A stretch of DNA of 64,000 nucleotides, from contig BROE01000014.1 in the NCBI GenBank assembly GCA_036571765.1, positions 1,885,525 to 1,949,524 on the forward strand, given 5' to 3'. The notes under the pieces are model-generated. The model saw only the letters and a list, made by a program, of their open reading frames with translations. It made no database searches and was not told the DNA's origin. Below are positions 51,773-63,701 of this stretch, piece after piece; position 1 is the stretch's first letter, and the number at the start of each line of letters is the position of its first letter. The stretch is from Plecoglossus altivelis (lineage: Eukaryota; Chordata; Actinopteri; Osmeriformes; Plecoglossidae). The position numbers and the translations under genes are program-made.

Positions 51773-53259
51773 GTGAGTACACGCACGCACTCTCACGTGC
51801 ACGCTCATACACGCTCACGCTCATACGCTCACACGCAGCTCCAGTTTTAGATAAGGTTCTGAGGGGCGGATGCATCCAGATCTGTGGTGGTGGTGATGAT
51901 CAGGATGTGATGATCAGGATGTGATGATCAGGATGTGATGATCAGGATGTGATGGTGGTGATGATCAGGATGTGATGGTGAAGGGTGAGACAGGGGGTTT
52001 CACTTCATCATGAACAATGTTATCACGCACGAGTGCCGTTCACCTACTTCAAGTCTCTGCTCATTTAGTCAGGAATACTAGTGTGGTTTTTCTTTCGGTT
52101 AATATCTTGTCTGCCGTTCTAATCCTGATAGCCAACGATGGAGCGTTTGTCTTTCAATTTCCCTGCAACTTTGGTTAATGAAGAGGAGCTTTTGATCCGT
52201 TCAATGTAGTTTCTTGCTTCTATCCCCTGACTATAGCTGCTTCAGATTAGAACTGTGCTCTCTCTGTGGAGTCCACCACCATAGAACCACCTCCAGACAG
52301 CCTGCACCTCAACACAGACGCCCTTCACACTGTGTCCGACCACCTGATGAAACGAATGCTGGGTTTGTGCGTCCGGTCTGGTAGTTGGACCGGACGAGGG
52401 CAGAGAAACATACAGGAGCCGTCCCCGGGCACACGCTGTCTAACAAAACAAACAGCCCCGACAGAGCTGTGTAACAGGACTTCTGCTTGGGTCCTCCTGC
52501 TCTCCTTTCAACACGGCTCCCATAACATGTGAAACACGCACGCACACGCACGCACGCGCGCGCACGTCTACAAGCCAGTGACAGTGAGCTGAGTGAGCAT
52601 TTAATTCACACCAGGATTAGAGCAGATTACGCTGGATTAGCATTGCCAGTTTCTACTCAGTACAATGGGGAATCGCACCTGTGTGCCTCCAGTGTGTGAG
52701 GCGCAGCACCTGGTACAAGGCTGGGGCACTACTGTGTTAGCATCTTGCCTGCTGCAGCATATCTGTGGAGGCAGGGCCAGTCTACTGGTTACTCCTCTGC
52801 TCTGCTATCTACATCGTATCTATAGTATTTACTGATACCGATGCTCAGTTTTGTGTGTGTATTTAGGAGTTAAAATAGCCCGGCCGATGAATAATCACGT
52901 CTAGATTCCAACTTAAATGTGTGTCAGGTATCTCCTGATAAGAAAGAAACAGCCATCCATGTAGACCTCATGGAGACCTCATGTAGATCTCATGGAGACT
53001 TCATGTAGACCTCATGTAGACCTCATGGAGACCTCATGGAGACCTCATGTAGAACTCATGGAGACCTCATGTAGACCTCATGGAAACCTCATATAGACCT
53101 GGACCAGCATGAGGGACGACAGCTGTTTGGTTCACAGCAAGAGTGTCAAAATGACTCCAATTTTACCAGAGTAAGACACTCCCCGTGTTAAATGAACGCT
53201 TTGGCAAAACAGACTTGAGTAATCTTCATCTCCCCCCCCCCCCCCCCCCCGTGAGCCAG
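51773..53259 (+). other. Putative ddc 5' UTR intron
   Basis: It holds an ATGATCAGGATGTG repeat (51885-51980), a CATGTAGACCTCATGGAGAC repeat (52955-53100) and a run of 19 C (53232-53250) that supplies the pyrimidine tract of the next acceptor. No exon was seen. Confidence 0.45.
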
Positions 53260-53470
53260 TTTTTACAACATGGACACCCTGGAGTTTCGCCGGCGAGGGA
53301 AGGAGATGGTGGACTATGTGGCGGACTACCTGGAGACCGTGGACCAGAGGCAGGTGTACCCTGACGTGGAGCCTGGATACCTGCGCCCGCTCATCCCAGA
53401 CGAAGCTCCGCAGGACCCGGACTCCTACGATGACGTCATCAGGGACATCGAGAGGATCATCATGCCAGGG
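53260..53470 (+). CDS. ddc: ddc coding exon 1 (coding from 53270)
   Basis: The acceptor GAGCCAG ends at 53259, after a 19-C run. Residues 1-67 include QVYPDVEPGYLRPLIPDEAP. Donor gtgagc is at 53471. Confidence 0.95.
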
Positions 53471-54272
53471 GTGAGCTTGTCTTGTTTTCAGTGTGTGTGT
53501 GTGGAGTGGGGGGGGGGGGGTAGGGGGGATTTGATGTAACTTAACTCTATAACTATAACTTAACTCAAGGGGTTCTGACACAGGAATTGTTCTAGGGTAG
53601 AACAGAGTTCTAATGCTGGGTGGACCAAGTTCTACAGTAGAAGTTAGGATTAGGGTTAGTGTTAATGCTGTTCACATGTCCCTTTTAAACACTGTTTCCC
53701 TCGATCACTCAGATGATCTAGTATTGTCCTACATGTGTGTTCAAGCCCCACGATGCATCAGCTGCAACCGTCTCCGGACGCTCTAAACACGTTCAAAGTC
53801 CCGCTCCCCTGTCTATATCGCTGTTCTGATCCCAAAGTTCATGGGGTAGTAATCATTAATCGGCTGCGAGCCAGTTAAAAGGGTGAGCTCCTACGGTCTG
53901 TCTTCTCGTGTCTCAACTCTGACATATTAAACACTTGTTCCGATTCTGTAACAAGGCTGTTTCCTCCAACACCTCTTCTTTATGGTGTGGAAGGAGACCT
54001 GTTAACCTAATGGATGAGTCACCATGGGAATACCCTGTCAGGCTGGCAGACTAGCTAGCAGACAAACAGGCACATACAGATAGACAGGCAAGCATGCAGG
54101 CAGGAAGACAGGCAGGCAGGCAGGCAAACATATAGGCAGGCAGGGAGACAGACACAGACAGATAGACAGGCAAGCAGGCAGGCAGGAAGACAGGCAGGCA
54201 GGGAGGCAGGCAGGCAGGCAGGGAGGCAGGGAGGCAGGCAGGCAGGCAGGGAGGCAGGGAGGCTGGCAGACA

Positions 54273-54317
<45 letters not shown>

Positions 54318-57300
54318 ACAGACAGGCATGGGCAGCCTCTGGCTCAGAGCCACGAAAGCAGAAATAATGAGGTTTGAGCAGTCATGCAGCTGTGGAACAC
54401 ATACAGGTTATTGAATTATACCAAGTCCACTACGAGAGCTAAAACATGATCCAAACATGACAACATCCAGATGAGTCTGAGATCTGATGTGAAGGGTAAC
54501 ATATTCTTCCATATTCTAAACCTGCGAGTGTGTTTGCATCCCTGTATGTGTGTTCATGCAGGTGACCCACTGGCACAGTCCCTACTTCTACGCTTACTTC
54601 CCTGCTGCCTCGTCGTACCCTGGCCTGCTGGCTGACATGCTGTGTGGAGCCATCGGCTGCATCGGCTTCTCCTGGGTATGACCCCTCCACCCTGCCCCTC
54701 CACCCTGCCCCTTCACCCTGCCCCTCCACCCTGCCAATCCACCCTGCCCCTCCACCGTGCCCCTTCACCCTCCTCCACCGTGCCCCTCCACCCTGCCCCT
54801 CTACCCTGCCCCTCCACCGTGCCCCTCCATCCTGCCCCTCCGCCCTACTCCTCCCTACTCCACCCTGCTCCTCCGCCCTGAGCACACAGACGCTAGACAC
54901 GGTCACACACTCATTTGTGTGTGTTTTTGCGGGTGTATTTGTTTGAATGGTGTGTGTGTCTGTGTGCTTTGATGAATGCGTGTGTGTGTGTTCAGGCCGC
55001 CAGCCCAGCCTGTACAGAGCTGGAGACAGTGATGCTTGACTGGCTGGGGAAGATGCTGAAACTGCCTGGAGACTTCATCGCTGGAACCCAAGGCCAGGGA
55101 GGAGGGGTCATCCAGGTGGGTATGGGGGGTGTAGGGGAAGGGGGTACAGAGAGGGGGGTACAGGGAGAGTGGTAAAGAGAGGGGGGTAGAGAGAGGGGAG
55201 TACAGAGAGGGGGGTACAGGGAGGGGGGTACAGAGAGGGGGGTACAGAGAGGGGGATACAGAGAGAGGGGTACAAAGAGAGAGGGATACAGAGAGAGGGG
55301 TACAGAGAGAGAGGGGTACAGAGAGGGGATGATCCAGGTGGAGTAAGATGAAGACAGTGTCAATGTTAGACCGCTCCACATTCAAATAGCAGTATTGATT
55401 TCCCTTCTCGCTACAATCCTGCTAAGTAATGTTCAGTATCACCCCGGGGACAAACAGAATGTGTTGTGTCATAACCTGCTAGCCAGCTGCGTGTCCTTGG
55501 GCTGGTCTCCACCTGCTGTCTGTGCTCACAGATGGAAATGTAAACAAGACCCTTCAGGTAGAACGTGTGGCTGGGGGCACCTCGAAAACACCACAGAACG
55601 TGACAGGATTGATCCTGACGGAAATCCATCAGCAATTTGTCTGTCAACGATTTGTCTCCTCCGCGAGAGCAGAAAAACATCGCAAATTGCCTTTTAGGAT
55701 GTCAGCAAACAGACTGCTGCAAGACTGTGGTTGAGTATGAAGGGATGGGGTGGGCAGGGGGGTGGGCAGGGGGGGGCTGTGGACAGAGGTGTCATGGAGA
55801 GGAGGGCTTCCCGTGGTTAGAGTGTGTGGATGCAACAGACCAGCTGTATCTGAGGGTATCGGGGCGTGTCAGAGCTTCGCTGTCAGCAGCCGTCCTGAGG
55901 ATGCTTTTGTTGTCCTTTTTAAACGCTTCTCACTATGGCAACAAATGGCTCTCCTCTCGCACAGCCAGCGTAATGAGTGCTTAGCCCGGCCACAGTCCGC
56001 CCTCTCTGGAGGCCGTCCATGCAGCAGCAACCTAGTGGAGGGAGAACGACGCTCATTGAAAATCAGAAACGTACAATGGCAGGTTGTGGGGTGCTCCTTG
56101 AACACGCCAGGCTCACGTCTGTGTGAAGCGTGAGCCTGTCTCTCAGCCGTGAGGGACAGCGTGCCAGCCAAGTCATGACCTGCGCCTGGGTAGATGAACT
56201 CGCTAAGCTGTGTTTTAATGTTTCAGGTGAATGTTGTGGTTTCGTTTTTTAATTTTTCATTTGTGATCTATTCAGGATTTGTTCTTTCACATTTCGTAAT
56301 TGAATCTCATGTTTTCTGTCAACTTGGCTTACTGTATGTTATGCTGGTGGTGTAGTAAAAGTATGTCAGATGTCAGAGGACACTCACTGAACACTCAGCT
56401 GTATGTCAGATGTCAGTGTTCTCCAGGGAACCTCAATGTTCTCCAGGGAACACAGGTGTGTCTTTACAAGAGTCATCACCCTCGTCCAGTCAGCATTGAT
56501 TGGCTGATCTTTCTGACCTATCCAGTATAACGACCCCTGGGCCCTCGGAGTCACGCTCAGTGTGTTTCTGTCTGCATCTGCTGCCACGCTCATAACTCTG
56601 TTGATTATGGCTTCAACGTGACTCACATCTTCCCTGATCGTTTGATCCCTCGCTGGTAATTCAACGGTGGATTCAGTGAAAGAGATTCTGAGAGGAGGCT
56701 GGCTGAGGTGTGTGTGTGTGTGTGTGTGTGTGTGAGGAGTGGGGGTATGAGTGTGTGTGAGGGGGAGTGGTGAGTGAATAGACTCAGTCCTTTGAACACC
56801 ATCAGGAGACAGAAGGGGTAGTTTGCATGATAGTGAAACGACTATGTTTGAGGAGCAAAACCTAAATAGAATATAGAAATGCTGAATCCATTACAGCACC
56901 TCAAGTTGGGTTGATCATATGGTAAAAGGTCTTCTAGTCCTTGTCAGCCTTTCAACTGTCTCCCCTCTCTGCTATCCTCTCTCCCCTTGCCTCACCTCCT
57001 GCCATCCCCTCCCGTAAGCTCCACCTCTCCTCTCATCACCTCCTCTCCTCCTCCTCCAGGGCACGGCCAGTGAGGCTACCCTGATAGCCCTGCTGGCGGC
57101 TCGCTGTCGTGCAGTCAGACTCATCCGGGCCACCGACCCCAAGCGTTCGGAGGCAGACATCATGTCCAAGCTGGTGGCCTACGCTTCCGACCAGGTGAGA
57201 CGGGCTTCCTGCAGCCCAGATACCTCGCTGGTCACTCAGACATCCAGCTGGAGTCTTTTAGGCAGTTGACCTTAAACGTGGAAGTATCCGCCTGCATTTT

Positions 57301-58279
57301 TTTTCCCATCCGTCAACCCGAGGTTCACATGGGTCGTCTGAGTCAGATCACAGCGAAGGGTCACAATGTCAGCCATGTTTATTTTCTTCCCTCCACCTGG
57401 CCCCAGCCCCGGCCCCAGCCCCAGCCCTGGCCCTAGCCCCGGCCTCAGGCTGACAGGGCTGTGGGGATGACGCAGGCAGTTTTTGCTGCTAAGAGACCAG
57501 GGCAAGACTCTGCCTGAGGTCCACGACAACCTTTCAGAGATGCTGTCCTCTTGCACTGGAGTGCTGTGGATGGAGCTGAGAGCTGGGGCACCGGTACACT
57601 GGTGTCGTGGAGGATGAGGGGCACGTTTGACAGAGCTGCTTGAACAGCAGCAGTGTCTCGTCCACGTGGATCTTATGATACTGAGCCTATCTGAACACTC
57701 AGCTATTCAAATCAACACTCCTTGTGTTTGATGCTTTGAAATGCTGCTAGCCTAAAACTACACGTCAGCTTTAGGACAACACGCTCAGTTCTATCTTGGT
57801 GTACAGGGAACATATTTCATTTCCTTGCTCCAGCGTGTTCCCCAGCATCTTGCGTTAACTCTTCTTCCGTCTGCAGTCCCATTCGTCTGTGGAACGGGCC
57901 GGGCTGATCGGTGGCGTGCAGATGAAGAAGGTTGCCACGGACGACAGCTACGCGGTGCAGGGCGAGACCTTCAGGAGGCTGCTGGAGGAGGACAAGAAGG
58001 CTGGACTCATCCCCTTCTTCGTAAGGACACTTATCCCTGGCTTAGCCCCTGAGCTTATATCACCTGTACCAGGAGAGACCTGGGAGAGAGAGAGTATCAC
58101 CTGTACCAGGAGAGACCTGGGAGAGAGAGAGTATCACCTGTACCAGGAGAGACCTGGGAGAGAGAGAACTGACAGATTAAAAGATTGAGGGTCACCATAG
58201 CCAGAAAGGCATGCTGGCTTGAATACTAAAAAAAGCGACTGGATGTAAAAGGACATTATGGTCTTTTTTAGTGCAGTGT

Positions 58280-58315
<36 letters not shown>

Positions 58316-61300
58316 AAAACAGCTGTTCTTTGTGTTCTCAGGAAAAAAGGAAGCTGTTTCCTAGCATGGTCTGGTGTCCATGGCCTGCAGCCCTGTAAAG
58401 GCTAACGTTGTTTCCCATCTGCTCTCTCCCACCAACCTAATGAATCTGGATCTGATAATGGCAATGTGACCACACACAGACAGGGGCAGGGACAGGGGGG
58501 CTAACCTGGCCAAGTGTTTCACAGCTGAGAGTTACAACTGCATTCATACCTGCACTGGCAGTTTGTACCACACTGAATATGCTGCTTCACGATTAAGGTG
58601 CACTGGACACCATAATGGATTTCATTTGTTCGTTAGTTTCATTTGAGCTTTTTCCCTCCAGATCAGGTCAACTGAGATATTATATCACAGGGAGAATTTA
58701 TTGTTTCATTGTAATTTAGATCTTTTTGTTGAGTCCTGCCTGATTGGTTGAGATGCAGTTCGTTTCCACCATGCCTAATAACCACAGATCCATACTTGAG
58801 TCTAAACACAGAAGCACTCTGAAGCAACTATGCACTTCAGATCCATGATTTTCTGATCTATGATTCTTCATCCACTGTCTGTGGATGGCTGTGGATGAAA
58901 GCTCCTTTCACAGGTGTTAAATGAACCGTCTGTGATGCGGTGTTTCTGTCTGTGTGTTCTAGAACCGTCTGCGATGCGGTGTTTCTGTCTGTGTGTTCTA
59001 GAACCGTCTGCGATGCGGTGTTTCTGTTTGTGTGTTCTAGAACCGTCTGCGATTCGGTGTTTCTGTCTCTGTGTTCTAGAACCGTCTGTGACTCTGTATT
59101 TCTGTCTGTGTGTTCTAGAACCCTCTGTGATGCTGTGTTTCTGTCTGCGTGTTCTAGAACGGTCTGTGATGCTGTACTTCTGTCTCTGTGTTCTACAACC
59201 ATCTGTGATGCAGTGTTTCTGTCTGCGTGTTCTAGAACCCTCTGTGATGCAGTGTTTCTGTCTGTGTGTTCTAGAACGGTCTGTGATGCTGTACTTCTGT
59301 CTCTGTGTTCTACAACCATCTGTGATGCTGTGTTTCTGTCTGTGTGTTTTAGAACCGTCTGTGATTCTGTGTTTCTGTCTGTGTGTTCTAGAACCGTCTG
59401 TGATGCAGTGTTTCTGTCTGTGTGTTCTAGAACGGTCTGTGATGCGGTGTTTCTGTCTGTGTGTTCTAGAATCATCAGTGATGCAGTGTTTCTGTCTGTG
59501 TGTTCTAGAATCATCAGTGATGCAGTGTTTCTGTCTGTGTTTCAGTTCTGTGCCACACTCGGTACCACCCCTTCCTGCGCCTTTGACAGGGTCAAGGAAC
59601 TCGGGCCGATATGTAAGAGAAGTTTACAGCGTTATGAAGCGGGGTTTTGAAGTGCTTGTGCCTGCGTGTACAGTAACGTCCGCTGTTCCCCACAGGCAAC
59701 CAGGAGCAGATCTGGATGCACATCGACGCTGCGTACGCTGGCAGTGCCTTCATCTGCCCTGAGTTTAGACCTCTGCTGGATGGCATCGAGTGGGAAGGCT
59801 ACACGCATGCACCGCAATGCAACCTTAAACACACACCACGCCTCACACTCATGCACACAACACACACACCAGCTCAATCACATCACACAACACACACACC
59901 ACGCTCACGCATGCACACTAACACACACACCACGCTCACGCATGCACACTAACACACACACCACGCTCACGCATGCACACTAACACACACACCACCTCAC
60001 CGCACACAACAGACACACACACCACCTCACACAAATCAACCCTCTTGATTTCACACATCATAATTTACAAAAGGCCCAACAAACCCATCAACCAACGCCT
60101 AAAACATGACCAGATCCCTCCGTCTGCTTTCCATGTTGCATAAATGTCAAGAGGGACGAGCGAGAGTGAGTGAGTGAGCATAGGGAGGACAATCAGACAA
60201 GAATTAACAAGCATCAATCAGTTAACAGGCAGCGTGTGCCTCCCCAGCAGAGCTGAGCTGCAACCACACGCAGCAGATAAGCGTCTTCCAGCCTAACCAA
60301 AAACCATCAAACCCCCCCCCCCCCTCCCATCAAAGAAATACCAGGTTATTGGACACACAAGTTCTGAGAGTACTGGAAGATAAACGAATATGAAACGTGG
60401 TGGCGGGTGCACAAGGGGAGGGCAAGAAGAGCCGAGAGGAGAAATGAAAGGAAAGGGAAGAGACACAGAGAACGATAGAGAGAGAGAAGAGAAGAGAGAG
60501 ATGAGAGAGAGAGAGAATATAAAAGGAAAGGGAAGGGAAGAGAATTAAGGAAAAAGAAGAAGACAAAACCAACCAACAAAAACAATATCCCCAAATACAC
60601 ACAGCCACCTCCTTTCCTCCAGGACGGGTTGCTAGGAGATGAGTGATGGACAGGCCCCTGCATCTGTCAGCAAGGCAGCCACGTGGCGCTGGCCTACATT
60701 GTCTTCTCTCCCCGGTCTTTATTGCGTTTGTCGCAGGGCTGTCGGGAGAGGATATTAGAAATGCGATAGCGAGCAAAACAGATAAGACGCATCGTGAGAG
60801 GAACCTGTCGGAGATCACCTCGGCTAAATGCTCTGTTTAGCATTTCAAATATTGAAACGCCTCCCCAGGTAGAGATGCGCGCGGTGAGCCTGATATCTCT
60901 CCAGCAATAATGATGAGTTATTCCTCTATTGGTTGCTTAGAGCCTAACAAGGGGAACGCCTCAACGACTAACGTAATTAAACCTGTCGCTAATACGCAAG
61001 TCAAACACTTGTTCAATGAATGACAAAATGCCATCCCCTGCACTCTCAATGTGACCAGGACTAACGACGTTTGAACGCAGAGGTTCGAATGTTGTGGAAC
61101 ACTCCAAATAATCACATCTCATTACGCAAAACATTCTGAAACTTGTCAAATGTCGCATCAAGTCATGTGAGTGTTTTGTGTCATTGTTTTTAGTTTGCGG
61201 ATTCCTTCAATTTCAACCCGCACAAATGGCTTCTGGTGAACTTCGACTGCTCTACGATGTGGTAAGATCGGATCCCGTCCAACATACACCAGCCTTGGGT

Positions 61301-63471
61301 GACTCGACTTTCCCTGGAAAACCCTCTCACCCACACTTCACTTCACTTGTGTAATAGGCAAACTTCCACCGCTAAACTGTAATGGTTTACATGGTGTTGG
61401 AGTATGTGATTTTACTCCTTTACGTGTTCACGCATTGAGAGTGGTAAGATGGATCACCAGGATTCAGTATAGTTAAGTTCAATGAAGTTTATTCCCTAAC
61501 AGTACAATTCTAATGCAGATATCTGGGTCGCTCCAAGGTCCCTAACAGCACACAACTACGTGCGTCTTATGCTCGGCACAGCAAAGAACGACACCTTTCC
61601 TTGGGAGACCCACAGTGATATAGTTAACATTATGCATTTCATTAGGACAGAGGCTCCTCCGCCTTTGGTGGTGTCCGCCCATGGTTCGAGGGTCGTCTTA
61701 TCTCCTCATGTGGTAGAGAGGACCCTCTTTGTTGCATCTTTCTCCCAGGTGTTGTTGTATCTGACTCTGTACACAAAGAAGACAGTGTTCCCTACTCCCC
61801 ACATCCCGAGATAAGACAGTGGAATACATCATACTGTTGACTATGTGTGGACTGTTGACTCCCTCTTGATTCCGACAGTGTGTTGCCTTTCTTGCATGAT
61901 AGAAAAGTACTGTCTGTCTCCCTTACAAATCTTATAGGTCAGTACAAGCAAATCATTGTATCCTTCATTGTTAACATAAGTAAAATTGTATGGGTTAGCA
62001 TAAGTGAATCATTATATTCTTCATTAGTAAAATCATATATTTTAACATAAGTGAATCATTATATTCTTCATTAGTAAATCATATAGGTTAGCATAAGTGA
62101 ATCATTATATCCTTCAATGGGAAAGATTGGCATATCGCTCAAGACTCTTTCGATCAAACTGGCATTAAGTTTCCCCTCTGGAAACTGTTCTCGCCAGCTC
62201 TGTCGGAGAATAGGCGCTAGTTGTCATCTCAAAAGACGAGATGGCGAACATCAGTCTGTTTTAAAAGGTTAGTTTTAAAAGTGTAACTGAACAGATACAC
62301 GTATGTTCGATCTGCTTTCAAACCCGATGCTTTGTCCGCCTGTCTTGCATTGAAGATCGTAAGGGACATTGGAATTTAAAAAACGTCCTTACAGAACACC
62401 TAATAGTATTTAGAGCTTAACGGTGTTAAATATGAGGTTGGTCTTTATTGGGTAGTTACAATGAGTCTATTGTTGCTGTGTAAACATCGGCGTAGGTCAA
62501 ACAGACAGGACACGACGAAGGTTCCACAAACCCATCTGCCCATCCGTCAACACCTCCTAACAAGGAGGACACTGGCTACGGATAGGCCCCGGGACGTTAC
62601 CACGACAACCACGGGCCAGAATTGAACTGTTGTCTGAAACAGCCTGTCTGTCAGCGTTTGTCATGTACTATTGAGATATCCTCAAACCAGATATTGACGT
62701 TGTTTTGAAGGGCCTATCCTCAATACTGTTGCTCACACAACAGGGTTCAGTGTCTGTCTGTTACTGTTGGTTCTCAACTGTTAAGGTGAACATGACGCTA
62801 CCAAAGCTCAAGTTTGAATTGAAGGTACATACATAGTGAACTCTTTAGGTGAACTAGGACATATTTCTTACTTATTTCATGTAGAGCTGTGGAACTGCCC
62901 CCTTCATGTTGGATATATTGTTTCCAGGTCTAATAGTTTACTTTGAGAAGTATTTGGTTCAGGTTTAGACTTTATTGAAGCTTTATTGCTCATCAAACAT
63001 GGTAAAATAATTCAGTTTGTACATTTAGGGAGGCCCAGAAGACTGGGATTTGCTGCAGTCGTTTCTGCATTAAATATGAATCTGTTTTAACTGCCCTTAT
63101 AAAACCGTATCTGTCCTACCACACATCGGAAGAATACATGAAGATGTTTTACACAGCAATGATGTGACGTCTGTGTGGTTCTGGCTGCGAAGATGACTCA
63201 GCATCACATTTCCTGGTTTTATGCTCAGTGAATCTGGTTGGATGTGATTTATGCTCAGAGCATCTGATTGGATGTGAATTGGTGTGCTTTTGATGCTATT
63301 CTAGGATGTTTTTTAAGACACGATTCAGATTGATGCATGTGCTTCATCAAGATGGCCTTTGAAATGTTGTTTGTAACGGGGTACAGTTGTATACTGGTAT
63401 ATATGTAATCGCTTTGATCTTTAGTATGTCAGTTAGTAAGATTTATGAATATTATTTGTGGTTACTTATTG

Positions 63472-63515
<44 letters not shown>

Positions 63516-63654
63516 CCCCCCTGCCTGCCTGCCTGCCTGCCTGCTGGTCTCTGTCTGTCTGTCTGCCTGCCTGCCTGCCTGCCTCTCTCTCTGCTGGCCT
63601 GCCTGCCTTGCCTGCCTGCCTGCCCCCTGCCTGGCCTGCCTGCTGCCTGCCTGC

Positions 63655-63701
<47 letters not shown>

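Noticed and set aside
58940..59650. 236-codon ORF continuing into ddc exon 6
   Set aside because: Considered as an extended ddc exon. Rejected because the intact protein keeps human residue numbering without it, and the decoy acceptors are out of phase.
61560..61814. 84-codon ORF in ddc intron 8
   Set aside because: It may be part of a dispersed repeat, but no transposase, reverse transcriptase or terminal repeat could be recognised.
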